From the NCBI RefSeq assembly GCF_900637185.1, contig NZ_LR134352.1:5198001-5262000 (forward strand): 64,000 bases of DNA, in the 5' to 3' direction. The position numbers were made by a program, and so were the translations under genes. The notes beneath the pieces were generated by a model. That model was not told the origin of the DNA. It ran no database searches and saw only the letters and a program-made list of their open reading frames with translations. Origin of the DNA: Nocardia asteroides. Its GTDB lineage: Bacteria > Actinomycetota > Actinomycetes > Mycobacteriales > Mycobacteriaceae. This document shows, piece by piece, positions 21,319 through 32,689 of the stretch (the first letter of the stretch is position 1; each line of letters starts with the position of its first letter).

Positions 21319-23307
21319 CTACGGGCTGTTGAGCGCTTCCAGCACTGCTTTCGCCGTGGAGACACCGATACCGGGCACCGATGTGATCTCTTCGACAGTC
21401 GCGTCCTTTATCCGGGCGACCGAGCCGAAATGCAGGACCAGCGCCGTGCGCCGCGCCTCGCCGAGCCCGCGCACCGAGTCCAGCGCCGATGCCGTCATCC
21501 GGCGGGAGCGCTTGCTGCGGTGGAAGGTGATGGCGAAGCGGTGCGCCTCGTCGCGCACGCGCTGCAGCAGATAGAGCGCCTCGCTGTTGCGCGGCAGGAT
21601 CACCGGGTCGGCCTCGCCGGGCACCCACACCTCCTCCAGGCGCTTGGCCAGGCCGATCACGGCGACGTCGGTGATGCCGAGTTCGTCGAGCACCTCGGCC
21701 GCCGCGGCGACCTGGGGCGCGCCGCCGTCGACGACGTAGAGGTTCGGCGGGTACGCGAAGCGGCGCGGCTTGCCGGTGGTGGGGTCGACGCCGGGCCGCG
21801 AGGTGGGCTCGTCGGTCTCGTCGACCTCGACGTCGGCGACCTGCTGCCGGTCCCGTGCCAGCCGGGCGAAGCGTCGCCGGGTCACCTCGGCGATGCTGCC
21901 GACGTCGTCGGAGCGGCCGTCGCCGGCGGCCTCCTTGATCGCGTAGTGGCGGTAGTCGGATTTGCGCGCGAGCCCGTCCTCGAACACCACCAGCGAGGCG
22001 ACCACGTCGGTGCCCTGCACATGGCTGATGTCGACGCATTCGATCCGCAGCGGCGCGCTGTCCAGGTCGAGGAAGTCCTGGATATCCTGTAGCGCTTGGG
22101 ATCTGGAGGTGAGGTCGCCCGCGCGCTTGAGCTTGTGCTGGGCCAGCGCCTCGCCCGCGTTGCGCTGCACGGTCTCGGCCAGCGCCTTCTTGTCGCCGCG
22201 TTGCGGCACCCGCAGCGAGACCGCGGAACCGCGCAGCTCGCTCAGCCAGTCCTGGATCTCGGCGGCGTCGGCGGGCAGTTCGGGGACCAGCACCTCGCGC
22301 GGGACCACGATCACGTCGCGGTCGGCGTTCTGCTCGGCCTGGGCGGCCTGCTCGCCGTAGAACTGGGTGAGGAACTGTTCGACCAGCGCCGCCAGTTCGC
22401 TGCCGGATTCGGCGACGTCGAGCGCGTCGCCGGACTTGTCGACCACCCAGCCGCGCTGGCCGCGCACCCGGCCGTCGCGGACGTGGAAGATCTGCACCGC
22501 GGCCTCGAGCTCGTCGGTGGCGAAGGCGATGACGTCGGCGTCGGTGCCGCTGCCGAGGACCACGGCCTGCTTCTCCAGCGCGCGCCGCAGCGCCTGCACG
22601 TCGTCGCGCAGGCGGGCGGCGGTCTCGAAGTCGAGGTCGTCGGCGGCCTCGTGCATCCGACGTTCCAGGGCGCGCACCATCTTGTCGGTCCGGCCGGAGA
22701 GGAAGTCGCAGAAGTCGTCGACGATCTGGCGGTGCTCGCCCGCGGTGACCCGGCCGACGCACGGCGCCGAGCACTTGTCGATGTAGCCGAGCAGGCAGGG
22801 GCGCCCGATCTGGCTGTGCCGCTTGAAGACTCCGTTGGAGCAGGTGCGCGCGGGGAACACCCGCAGCAGCAGGTCCAGGGTCTCGCGGATCGCCCAGGCG
22901 TGGGCGTAGGGGCCGAAGTAGCGCACGCCCTTCTTGCGGGCGCCGCGATAGACGAACAGCCGCGGGTATTCCTCGTTCAGCGTCACCGCCAGGACGGGGT
23001 AGGTCTTGTCGTCGCGGTAGCGGACGTTGAACCGCGGATCGAATTCCTTGATCCAGTTGTATTCGAGCTGCAGCGCCTCCACCTCGGTGGACACCACGGT
23101 CCACTCCACGCTGGCCGCCGTGGTGACCATCTGCTTGGTGCGCGGATGCAGCGAGTACACGTCGGCGAAGTAGGAGTTCAGCCGGCTGCGCAGGCTCTTG
23201 GCCTTGCCGACGTACACGACCCGCCCGTGCGTGTCCCGGAACTTGTACACACCGGGTTCGACGGGAATGGTGCCCGGCGCCGGCCGGTACGTCGCGGGAT
23301 CTGCCAC
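21319..23307 (-). CDS. uvrC: Excinuclease ABC subunit C
   Basis: Dual-incision nuclease of nucleotide excision repair. 662 residues. N-terminal GIY-YIG domain ([29 protein letters not shown] region, cut 3' to the lesion), UVR domain interacting with UvrB ([20 protein letters not shown]), RNase H-like endonuclease domain ([25 protein letters not shown]), and C-terminal helix-hairpin-helix pair ([16 protein letters not shown]). First gene of uvrC-rapZ-yvcK-whiA. Confidence 0.97.
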   Translation of the reverse strand: MADPATYRPAPGTIPVEPGVYKFRDTHGRVVYVGKAKSLRSRLNSYFADVYSLHPRTKQMVTTAASVEWTVVSTEVEALQLEYNWIKEFDPRFNVRYRDDKTYPVLAVTLNEEYPRLFVYRGARKKGVRYFGPYAHAWAIRETLDLLLRVFPARTCSNGVFKRHSQIGRPCLLGYIDKCSAPCVGRVTAGEHRQIVDDFCDFLSGRTDKMVRALERRMHEAADDLDFETAARLRDDVQALRRALEKQAVVLGSGTDADVIAFATDELEAAVQIFHVRDGRVRGQRGWVVDKSGDALDVAESGSELAALVEQFLTQFYGEQAAQAEQNADRDVIVVPREVLVPELPADAAEIQDWLSELRGSAVSLRVPQRGDKKALAETVQRNAGEALAQHKLKRAGDLTSRSQALQDIQDFLDLDSAPLRIECVDISHVQGTDVVASLVVFEDGLARKSDYRHYAIKEAAGDGRSDDVGSIAEVTRRRFARLARDRQQVADVEVDETDEPTSRPGVDPTTGKPRRFAYPPNLYVVDGGAPQVAAAAEVLDELGITDVAVIGLAKRLEEVWVPGEADPVILPRNSEALYLLQRVRDEAHRFAITFHRSKRSRRMTASALDSVRGLGEARRTALVLHFGSVARIKDATVEEITSVPGIGVSTAKAVLEALNSP

Positions 23308-23426
23308 CCATTCAGCCTAGCGAGCGCCCCCGACAGCTCCGCACCGCCGAGGCGGGCGGCGGACCGGGCGGGTGAACCCGGCTGTGTAGCGTGGGTGGCC
23401 GGACTCCGTGCCGGAAAGGACCTTCG

Positions 23427-23840
23427 ATGACCAACGCGCCCACCGCCCCCGCCGCCGACCTGTTCGACGACGAGGCGACCCCGGCCGGGATGATGCCGGG
23501 CACCGTGCGCGGGGCCCGCCTGATCGCCTGCGTCGCGACGGCGGTCGGCCTCGTGCTGCTGGTGATCACGATCGCGCTCGGCACCGACGGCTCCCTGGGC
23601 GCGCTGCTGGCCAACTATCTGCCGACCTTCGCGCTGGCCCCGGTCACCCTGCTGTTCGGGCGCGGTGGCGAGCTGGTCCGCCGGGCCGCGATCGGCGTCG
23701 CCGCCGTCGCGGGTCTGGTGTCGTGCACCGGGATCCTCACCGGGCTGCCGCCGGGCGCGGTCGGCATCGTCGCCAACGGCGCCGTCGTCGCGCTGCTGCT
23801 GCGCCCCTCCGCCCGCGCCTGGTTCACGCGCGAACACTGA
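23427..23840 (+). CDS. Small hypothetical membrane protein (paralogue of the next gene)
   Basis: 137 residues with an N-terminal cytoplasmic stretch and about four hydrophobic helices (LIACVATAVGLVLLVITIAL and later ones). Ends in VVALLLRPSARAWFTREH. The ATG at 23427 follows GGAAAGGACC, a good ribosome binding site. The next gene shares the same helix pattern and C-terminal AWF-x-R ending, so the two look like a local duplication. Function unknown. Confidence 0.72.
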   Translation: MTNAPTAPAADLFDDEATPAGMMPGTVRGARLIACVATAVGLVLLVITIALGTDGSLGALLANYLPTFALAPVTLLFGRGGELVRRAAIGVAAVAGLVSCTGILTGLPPGAVGIVANGAVVALLLRPSARAWFTREH

Positions 23841-23953
23841 GCGAGCGCCGCGCTCGCGGTGACAAGTGCGTCCCGGTGATCTTCAATGATCCCGGGGGGC
23901 ACAGAGTTTCGGCCGATGGCCGTCCCCCGATGCTCCACTCGGAAGGACAGCCG

Positions 23954-24628
23954 TTGACCGGCCCCGAACACCACCCCGCCGCACCGGGCGATTCCGCCAT
24001 CCCGTCCGCCGCGGCGCCGCCTCCGCAGCACCCGCCGCATTTCCCGGCACCGACCGGCCCGACCCGCCGATACGACGGCAGCTACGTCACCTATCCCGGT
24101 GACCCGGGCTACCCGACCGGCGCCGGTGAGGCAGCGGCACCTCCACTGGGCGGCATGGAACACCCGGCGGCCCCGCACCCCGGCTACCCGGCGGCTCCAC
24201 CACCCGGGTACACCGGGTACCCGGGCCAGCCGGGATTCGCCGGATACCCGCAGGCCCCGATCCGGATGCCCGGCAGCGTCCGGGCGGCGCAGGTGCTCTC
24301 GTTCGTCGCGGCGGGACTCGGCGTGGTGTTGATCGTGGCGACCGGTGTGGTGGCGGGCGCGGAGGCGGCGGGGCGGGCCACGGCCGGTTCGCTGCTGTTC
24401 CTGATCCTGGGCGGCTTCGCCTTCTCCTTCCCCACCGGCGGTCCCGGCGTCCGGACGGCGGCCATCGTCCTCGGCGCGCTGACCGCGCTGTGCGGCCTGG
24501 GTTCGGCGGCGAGCGGACTCCCGCCGAGCCTGCTCGGGATGCTGATCGGCGGCGCGGTGGTCATCCTGCTCGCGCAGCGGGCCGCCCAGGCCTGGTTCCA
24601 TCGGCCACGACTGCCCGGCGGCCGGTAG
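23954..24628 (+). CDS. Proline/glycine/tyrosine-rich small membrane protein
   Basis: About 224 residues from a TTG at 23954 that has AAGGA 6 nt upstream; the ATG at 23930 is the alternative. The first 100 residues are Pro/Tyr/Gly-rich and disordered, with repeats such as GYPAAPPPGYTGYPGQPG, as in many actinobacterial membrane proteins with cytoplasmic proline-rich tails. Four hydrophobic helices follow (VLSFVAAGLGVVLIVATGVV and others), ending in VVILLAQRAAQAWFHR, like the upstream gene. It converges on the HAD gene. Function unknown. Confidence 0.7.
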   Translation: MTGPEHHPAAPGDSAIPSAAAPPPQHPPHFPAPTGPTRRYDGSYVTYPGDPGYPTGAGEAAAPPLGGMEHPAAPHPGYPAAPPPGYTGYPGQPGFAGYPQAPIRMPGSVRAAQVLSFVAAGLGVVLIVATGVVAGAEAAGRATAGSLLFLILGGFAFSFPTGGPGVRTAAIVLGALTALCGLGSAASGLPPSLLGMLIGGAVVILLAQRAAQAWFHRPRLPGGR

Positions 24629-24634
24629 CCGCGC

Positions 24635-25324
24635 TCAGCCGATGACGATCCCGTGCGCGGCGACGGCGTCGATCAGGGCACGGGGACGCGCGGCGGTCGG
24701 CAGCGCCTCGACCAGCGCGAAGTGGGCGCCGAGGGCGGTCGCGCCGCCGTCGGCCTCGGCGCTGTCACCGACCATCAGCACCCGGGTGGGGTCCACGCCG
24801 AGGCGGTCGATGGCGTCGCGGAAGATCTCCGCGCTGGGTTTGACGGCGCCGATCTCGTAGGACAGGGTCATCGATCCGAGCAGGCCGTCCCAGCGATGCT
24901 TGACGAAGGCGGGCCGGATGTCGAAGGCGATATTGCTGACGATGCCGATCGGAATGCCCTGTGCGGACAGTGCTTCCAGCACCGTGCCGGTGTCGGGGTA
25001 CGGCGTCCAGGCCAGCGGGTCGATCAGGCGCTCGTAGAGCCGCGCGGCCTGGGCATCGGGGACGCCGGAACCACGCAGGACCTCGAGGTAGGCATGGCGG
25101 TGCAGCGCCGGGTCGAGGTCGCGGTGGTCCCAGGCGTGCTGGCCCGCCGCGTCGAAGGTCATGAACTGTTCGACCGGGGCCGTCATCCGGCGCAGCACTT
25201 CGGCTTTCGCGGCGACGTCGAACGGGGCGCCGTCGTCGTCGATCAGTTCGTCGGCCCAGGTCCGGTCGTCCTCGAGCCGGAAGACCGTGCCGGAGAAGTC
25301 GAACAGCACCGCGTCGATATCCAT
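24635..25324 (-). CDS. HAD-family hydrolase with a DxS nucleophile motif
   Basis: 229 residues. Class with an alpha-helical cap: motif I VLFDFSGTVF with nucleophile Asp 9, motif II IVSN, motif III Lys in GAVKPSAEIF, and motif IV GDSAEAD. In motif I the second Asp (general acid/base) is Ser 11, so DFSGT replaces the usual DxDGT. Phosphonatase-type HADs also depart from DxD (DxA), so substrate or mechanism may differ. The ATG at 25324 puts motif I 8 residues from the start. Divergent from the gamma-glutamyltransferase gene. Confidence 0.85.
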   Translation of the reverse strand: MDIDAVLFDFSGTVFRLEDDRTWADELIDDDGAPFDVAAKAEVLRRMTAPVEQFMTFDAAGQHAWDHRDLDPALHRHAYLEVLRGSGVPDAQAARLYERLIDPLAWTPYPDTGTVLEALSAQGIPIGIVSNIAFDIRPAFVKHRWDGLLGSMTLSYEIGAVKPSAEIFRDAIDRLGVDPTRVLMVGDSAEADGGATALGAHFALVEALPTAARPRALIDAVAAHGIVIG

Positions 25325-25400
25325 GTCGCCAGGGTAGCGAGAACGCGGCCCCGGCAAGAAAAGTCGGCCGGGCCGGGGCGCGCGGGGTTACGCTGCCAGG

Positions 25401-27347
25401 ATGACGCCAAGGCGACAGACGTGGATCGGGGCCGCGGCGGCCGGAGTCCTCACGGTGGGTCTGCTGACGGGCTGCACGTCCGACGACGCCGCGGTGGCCG
25501 AGTGCACGAGCACGCCGAACGGTACGCCCGTCTCGGCCGCTCCGGCGACGAACGCCCCGACCTCGCAGAATCTCAGCACCAACCCGGAGATCGCGTCGGG
25601 CTATCGCGCGGACATGACCGCGGTGCGCACCAGCACCTACGCGGTCTCCACCGCCAACCCGCTCGCCACCGAGGCCGCGTGCCGGGTGCTGCGTGCCGGC
25701 GGCACCGCGGCCGACGCGCTGGTCACCGCGCAGGCGGTGCTCGGGCTGGTCGAGCCGCAGGCCTCGGGCATCGGCGGCGGCGCGTTCCTGGTGCACTACG
25801 ACGCCAAGTCGCGTTCCGTCGAGGCCTACGACGGCCGCGAGACGGCGCCCGCGGCGGCCACCGAGAACTACCTGCGCTGGGTCAGCGACACCGAGCGCAC
25901 CGAGCCTGCCCCGAACACCCGCGCCAGCGGGCGCTCGATCGGGGTGCCCGGTGTCCTGCGGATGCTCGAGCTGGCGCACCGCGAGCACGGGATGACCGCG
26001 TGGAAGGAACTGTTCGATCCCGCGATCGAACTGGCCGACAGCGGTTTCGAGATCAGTCCGCGGCTGGCGGGCCAGATCGCGGAGTCGGCCAAGGATCTGG
26101 CCGCCGACGAGGGCGCCCGCGGCTACTTCCTCGAGGCCGACGGCTCCCCGAAGAAGTCCGGGACCGTCCTCACCAACCCGGCCCTGTCCAAGACGCTCGC
26201 CGCGATCGCCGGTGACGGCGCGCAGGCCTTCTACAGCGGCGCCATCGCCCAGGACATCGTGGAGGCCGCAGGCAGCACCGCGGGTGGCCGCACGCCGAGC
26301 CTGCTCACCACCACCGATCTGGCCGACTACCAGGCCAAGAAGCGCACCGCGCTGTGCACCGGCTACCGCAAGTTCGAGCTGTGCGGCATGCCCGCGCCGT
26401 CCTCGGGTGGCAGCACGGTTGCCGCGACGCTGGGCATCCTGGCCAATTTCGACCTCCCGGCACTGCGCCCGCAGGAACTCGACAAGAACGGCGGACGGCC
26501 CGACGCGCAGGCCGTGCACCTCATCTCCGAGGCCGAGCGGCTGGCCTACGCCGACCGCAACAAGTACGTGGCCGATCCGGATTTCGTTCCGCTGCCGGGC
26601 AATTCGGTGCTCTCGCTGGTGCACCCGCAGTACCTGAAGCAGCGCTCCACCCTCATCGACCCGCAGCGCAGCATGGGCACCGCCAAGCCGGGCGACCTCG
26701 GCCCGGTCCCGCTGGGCAACGGCCCGCAGCCGCCCGAACACGGCACCAGCCACATCTCCGTGGTCGACAAGTACGGCAATGCCGCGGCGATGACCACCAC
26801 GGTCGAGTCGGCGTTCGGGTCGTTCCACTTCGTCGACGGTTTCGTGCTCAACAACCAGCTCACCGACTTCGCCGCCGACCCGCTGGACCCGGACGGCACC
26901 CCGGTCGCCAACCGGCTGCAGCCCGGTAAGCGCCCGCGCAGCTCGATGGCGCCGACCCTGGTGTTCGACCGCGACGACGCGGGCAACCGCGGCGAGCTGG
27001 CGTTGGTGACGGGTTCGCCCGGCGGCTCGGTGATCATCCAGTTCGTGGTGAAGACCCTGGTCAACGTCCTGGACTGGGGCGTCGATCCGCAGCAGGCGGT
27101 CTCCGGTGTCTCCTTCGGCGCCGGCAACACCCCGGTCACCGGCGTCGGCGGCGAGCACCCGGCTATCGACGCGACCGACAACGGCGACCACGATCCCCTC
27201 GTGCAGCGCCTGCGCGCGATGGGCCACCAGGTCTCGGTGGCCCCGCAGTCCAGCGGCCTGAGCGCGCTGCAACGCGACGGCAAGGACGGCTGGATCGGCG
27301 GCGCCGACCCACGCCGCGAAGGCGCGGTCCTGGGCGACACCCGCTAG
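25401..27347 (+). CDS. ggt: Gamma-glutamyltransferase, lipoprotein
   Basis: 648 residues. Signal peptide with lipobox LLTGC (Cys 25), so the enzyme is probably anchored outside the membrane. The precursor self-cleaves before a Thr nucleophile; here HGTSHISVVD places it at Thr 449, giving large and small subunits. TANPLATEAACRVLRAGG, GIGGGAFLVHYD, the GMPAPSSGG stretch and the GSPGGSVIIQFV oxyanion region are typical. It cleaves or transfers the gamma-glutamyl group of glutathione-like compounds; in mycothiol-producing actinobacteria the natural substrate is uncertain. Its TAG stop shares a CTAG palindrome with the converging GNAT gene. Confidence 0.93.
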   Translation: MTPRRQTWIGAAAAGVLTVGLLTGCTSDDAAVAECTSTPNGTPVSAAPATNAPTSQNLSTNPEIASGYRADMTAVRTSTYAVSTANPLATEAACRVLRAGGTAADALVTAQAVLGLVEPQASGIGGGAFLVHYDAKSRSVEAYDGRETAPAAATENYLRWVSDTERTEPAPNTRASGRSIGVPGVLRMLELAHREHGMTAWKELFDPAIELADSGFEISPRLAGQIAESAKDLAADEGARGYFLEADGSPKKSGTVLTNPALSKTLAAIAGDGAQAFYSGAIAQDIVEAAGSTAGGRTPSLLTTTDLADYQAKKRTALCTGYRKFELCGMPAPSSGGSTVAATLGILANFDLPALRPQELDKNGGRPDAQAVHLISEAERLAYADRNKYVADPDFVPLPGNSVLSLVHPQYLKQRSTLIDPQRSMGTAKPGDLGPVPLGNGPQPPEHGTSHISVVDKYGNAAAMTTTVESAFGSFHFVDGFVLNNQLTDFAADPLDPDGTPVANRLQPGKRPRSSMAPTLVFDRDDAGNRGELALVTGSPGGSVIIQFVVKTLVNVLDWGVDPQQAVSGVSFGAGNTPVTGVGGEHPAIDATDNGDHDPLVQRLRAMGHQVSVAPQSSGLSALQRDGKDGWIGGADPRREGAVLGDTR

Positions 27348-27877
27348 CGCGTGAGCGCCATCGGATACAGTGCCACTTCGGCCACCCGCACCGGCGCCGT
27401 CACCCGAAAGCCGAACCGCTCGTAGAAAGCCACATTCGACGCCCTGGTCGCCACCAGGAATCCGGGCTCGGCGCCGTCGGCAAGCCTGCGCCGGATCAGT
27501 TCCGCCGCGTATCCACGCCCTTGGAGATCCGGCCGGGTGCCGATGGTCGCAAGGTACAGGTGCGGTTCGGATGGCCGGGTGGCCTCGATGCCGCGGATCG
27601 CAGGCAGCGCCTTCGGCAGGCTGCGGCCGAGCGCGCGTAGCAGGGTGAGCCGCTTGGCCAGTCCGGCTTCGACACCGGGCACCTCCCACATCGCGACCGC
27701 GGCGACGGTGCCGTCCTCGGCGTAGGCGAGGTCGACCGTGCCGTGGCGCTGCCGGGAAGCGATGCGCGATTCCCACAGCAGCGGCAAGGCTTTTCGGCGC
27801 CGCGCAGGCTCGGGCCAGACGTAGCTCATCAAGGGATCGTCGGCGAAGGCCGCGGCCAGAACCTGCGCGGGTGTCAT
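27344..27877 (-). CDS. GNAT-family acetyltransferase
   Basis: 177 residues. Acetyl-CoA-binding signature LQGRGYAAELIRRRLADG (R/Q-x-x-G-x-G/A form) plus FYERFGFRV near the C-terminus define the GNAT fold. The beginning MTPAQVLAAAFADDPLMSYVWPE matches a common group of single-domain actinobacterial GNATs whose substrate is unknown. It lies 22 nt downstream of the PH-like gene at the end of the riboflavin cluster and may be co-transcribed. Its stop overlaps the ggt stop by sharing CTAG. Confidence 0.85.
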   Translation of the reverse strand: MTPAQVLAAAFADDPLMSYVWPEPARRRKALPLLWESRIASRQRHGTVDLAYAEDGTVAAVAMWEVPGVEAGLAKRLTLLRALGRSLPKALPAIRGIEATRPSEPHLYLATIGTRPDLQGRGYAAELIRRRLADGAEPGFLVATRASNVAFYERFGFRVTAPVRVAEVALYPMALTR

Positions 27878-27899
27878 GGCCGTGAGGTTACCGAGTCGG

Positions 27900-30167
<2,268 letters not shown>

Positions 30168-30289
30168 TTTCGGCGGCCGGGGCCGCGTGTTCTCGGCCGT
30201 GAGGCCTCGACTACTGCCGTGGGGGCGGCAGTGTCTCCTACATTACGGCGTGCGATCGGGGGTTCCGCCGACCCCTGCCCGCCTGGTGG

Positions 30290-30913
30290 TCACCCGCGTT
30301 GCGCGAGTCGCTCCACGTACTTGGCGATCACATCGACCTCGAGATTCACGGTGGTGCCGACCGGGGCGGTGCCCAGCACGGTCAGCGCCAGCGTGGTCGG
30401 GATCAGCGACACCTCGAACCAGTCGCGGTTGCCGTCGACGGCGGGTTCGTCGGCGATGCCGAGACCCGAGACCGTGAGCGAGACGCCGTCGACGGTGATG
30501 GAGCCCTTCTCCACGACATAGCGCGCGATGGCGTCGGGCAGCGAGATCCGCACGACCTCCCAGTTCTCCGACGGGGTCCGCGACAGCACGGTGCCGGTGC
30601 CGTCGACGTGGCCCTGCACGAGGTGCCCGCCCAGGCGGCTGTTCAGCGCGGCCGCGCGCTCCAGGTTGACCCGGGAGCCGGCGACGAGGCCGCCGATGCT
30701 CGACCGGTTCAGCGTCTCGGCCATCACGTCCACGGTGAAGCTGTCGCCGTCGATCACGTCGACGACGGTCAGGCAGACGCCGTTGACGGCGATCGAATCG
30801 CCATGGCCTGCATCGGAAGTCACCAGCTTGCCGCGGATCGTCAGCCGGGCGGCGTCGGCCAGCTGTTCGGTGGCGACGATCTCGCCCAGCTCTTCGACGA
30901 TCCCTGTGAACAT
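30290..30913 (-). CDS. ribE: Riboflavin synthase, alpha chain
   Basis: Dismutates two molecules of dimethylribityllumazine to riboflavin. 207 residues made of two lumazine-binding repeats: MFTGIVEELGEI at the N-terminus, SIAVNGVCLTVVD, then HLVQGHVDGTG and SITVDGVSLTVSG in the second repeat. The ATG at 30913 is the family start; the frame extends upstream without support. In mycobacteria ribD (ribG) lies upstream of this gene; it is absent here. Confidence 0.95.
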   Translation of the reverse strand: MFTGIVEELGEIVATEQLADAARLTIRGKLVTSDAGHGDSIAVNGVCLTVVDVIDGDSFTVDVMAETLNRSSIGGLVAGSRVNLERAAALNSRLGGHLVQGHVDGTGTVLSRTPSENWEVVRISLPDAIARYVVEKGSITVDGVSLTVSGLGIADEPAVDGNRDWFEVSLIPTTLALTVLGTAPVGTTVNLEVDVIAKYVERLAQRG

Positions 30914-31450
30914 GCCTGACTCCCTTGTCGCGTCGTCCGTACCCGTTGGGCCCAACAGCGAGTGCGTGGCCGCTATTCCCGGCGGTACCCGCTTCGCCGC
31001 ACAGCCTAGTGGCGAGCAGGGTGAGGCCCGCCGGGCCGGGGTCGAATCGGACCCGGGCCCCGCTGCCGGACGGGAAACAGACGCCGCCGCATCGAACCGG
31101 CGGCGAACGGAGATCGACATGACGCAACCCCACCGTTAGTCATTCCGGTGGTAATCGTTCAATCGAATTTTCGGCGAACCGCCCGCGGACATTCAGCCGA
31201 CGGCTCTACCCTGGCATTACCCGAGAATTGCGAACTCGAAACACGGTGATTCGAATGCTTGCGCCGGCCGCGCCACTGACGCAATATTGTTACGTCACCG
31301 ATTCTTGTTGTTCAACTTTTCGGCAGGTCGGCGGCGCATTCGCCCCGGTGCACAGAGCCACCGGGTGTTCGACCCAGAGATAGTCCACCACTCCAGGAAG
31401 TCAGACAACATCGTGGGTCACAACAAGTTCGGAACATGTGGGGGTGCCGC
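30914..31450. other. Divergent intergenic region between ribE and a primase/polymerase-like gene
   Basis: About 540 bp. It includes a patch unusually rich in A and T for this genome (about 31138-31330) with a CAATATTG palindrome at 31282-31289, which probably holds promoter or nucleoid-protein sites. I looked for an FMN riboswitch (RFN element) ahead of ribE and did not see its conserved core. No gene is supported. Confidence 0.5.
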
Positions 31451-31921
31451 GTGAGCACAATGGTCGATTCCACGCTGGAAATCCGGTGCGTGCGTTATCG
31501 GCGGGAACTGCATCTGCCCGCGACCATCGATCCCGATTCCCGTCGCATTCTGCTGCAGATCGGCGCCCACTACGGCGCGGTCACCATGCCGGGTGATCTC
31601 GGCGAGCGGGTCCAGGCCCGGTTGCGCGGCGCCGCCATCGCGGGCCCGGTGGTCGATCACCCGCGGGCGCGGCGCTGGACGTTCCTCACCGGTCCGTGCC
31701 GCCCCGAGACGCTGACGCCCACCGCGGCGGCCGAACTGTTCCGGCTCTACGCCACCGTCGCCTGCGCGGGCAGCCAGATCGTGCTGCCCTCGCCCGACGA
31801 CGAGCGCACCGGGTACCGCACGTGGGTGCAGGCACCCGACGCCGCGGACAACCGGCCGCCGCTGCACGCGGTGATCGAGGCGGCGCGGGCGCTGGGCACC
31901 CGCAAACTCCGCTCCCTGTAA
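31451..31921 (+). CDS. Hypothetical protein resembling a primase/polymerase-like orphan family
   Basis: About 156 residues from GTG 31451, which follows a GGGGG stretch; ATG 31436 is an alternative. The N-terminal half (RRILLQIGAHYGAVTMPGDL, AIAGPVVDHPRARRW) and the WTFLTGPC motif resemble short actinobacterial proteins sometimes labelled as DNA primase/polymerase-like or mislabelled as RNA polymerase beta. No catalytic residues can be identified, so function is unknown. It sits where ribD is found in mycobacteria. Confidence 0.55.
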   Translation: MSTMVDSTLEIRCVRYRRELHLPATIDPDSRRILLQIGAHYGAVTMPGDLGERVQARLRGAAIAGPVVDHPRARRWTFLTGPCRPETLTPTAAAELFRLYATVACAGSQIVLPSPDDERTGYRTWVQAPDAADNRPPLHAVIEAARALGTRKLRSL

Positions 31922-31934
31922 CCGAATTCGGCGT

Positions 31935-32627
31935 TTACGACAGCCAGGCCGCGGTCGCCATGTTGCGCAATGTCTGCACCGCGGCACCCGGATCGGCGGT
32001 GTTGTAGACCGCCGATCCGGCCACGAAACAATCGATGCCCGCCGCGGCGGCCTGTTCGATGGTGTCGGTATTGATGCCGCCGTCGATTTCCACGACCAGG
32101 CGCAGTTCGCCCGCGTCGACCAGATTGCGCACGATCCGCGCCTTCTCCAGCACGGACGCGATGAACGACTGCCCGCCGAATCCGGGTTCCACGCTCATCA
32201 CCAGCAGCGTGTCGAATTCCTTCAGGATCTCCAGGTACGGCTCGATCGGGGTGTTCGGCTTCACCGACAGACCCGCCTTCGCGCCCGCGGCGCGGATGTC
32301 GCGGGCCACCGCGATCGGGTCGTCGGTCGCCTCGGCGTGGAAGGTGACGTTGTAGGCGCCGGCCTCGGCGTAGCCCGGCGCCCAGCGGCCCGGGTCGTCG
32401 ATCATCAGGTGGCAGTCGAACGGGATGTCGGTGGCCTTCAGCAGGCTCTGCACGACCGGCAGGCCGAGTGTGAGGTTCGGCACGAAATGGCCGTCCATCA
32501 CATCGACGTGGAGCCAGTCGGATCCTTCGACAGCGGCCGCCTCGGCGGCCAGGTTCGCGAAGTCCGCAGACAGGATGGACGGGGCGATCATCGGTACGGC
32601 CGGGCGGGTGAACGTCGGTGTGGACAC
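31935..32627 (-). CDS. rpe: Ribulose-phosphate 3-epimerase
   Basis: Interconverts ribulose-5-phosphate and xylulose-5-phosphate. 230 residues, TIM barrel. [32 protein letters not shown] (metal and catalytic Asp), [25 protein letters not shown] and VEIDGGIN are all present, so the enzyme looks complete. The frame opens at a TTG at 32636; the GTG at 32627 gives the more usual N-terminal length. It supplies the tkt/tal pathway at the start of the window. Confidence 0.96.
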   Translation of the reverse strand: MSTPTFTRPAVPMIAPSILSADFANLAAEAAAVEGSDWLHVDVMDGHFVPNLTLGLPVVQSLLKATDIPFDCHLMIDDPGRWAPGYAEAGAYNVTFHAEATDDPIAVARDIRAAGAKAGLSVKPNTPIEPYLEILKEFDTLLVMSVEPGFGGQSFIASVLEKARIVRNLVDAGELRLVVEIDGGINTDTIEQAAAAGIDCFVAGSAVYNTADPGAAVQTLRNMATAAWLS

Positions 32628-32651
32628 AGCGCGCAAGTGTAGCGACCAAAT

Positions 32652-32678
32652 GGTGATTGCCCTGCCGGGATGTGGGTA
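32652..32678 (+). promoter_or_regulatory. Candidate SigF-type promoter of the rsbW-sigF pair
   Basis: GGTGA (32652-32656), 17-nt spacer, GGGTA (32674-32678). The mycobacterial SigF consensus is GGTTT-N15-17-GGGTA, so the -10 matches fully and the -35 in three of five. The transcript would start about 5 nt before the GTG at 32690, giving an almost leaderless mRNA, which explains the missing ribosome binding site. This suggests autoregulation. Confidence 0.55.
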
Positions 32679-32689
32679 GCCTGCATAGG

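Noticed and set aside
27344-27347. CTAG shared by the stops of ggt and the GNAT gene as a sign of a fused regulatory unit
   Set aside because: Overlapping convergent stops through the palindrome CTAG are a common by-product of dense packing.
24765-27776. A 1003-codon minus-strand frame across the HAD gene and ggt
   Set aside because: It runs through coding sequence in the wrong frame of both genes, is low complexity and has no ribosome binding site or motif.
30914-31130. FMN riboswitch upstream of ribE
   Set aside because: The conserved RFN core was looked for on the minus strand and not found.
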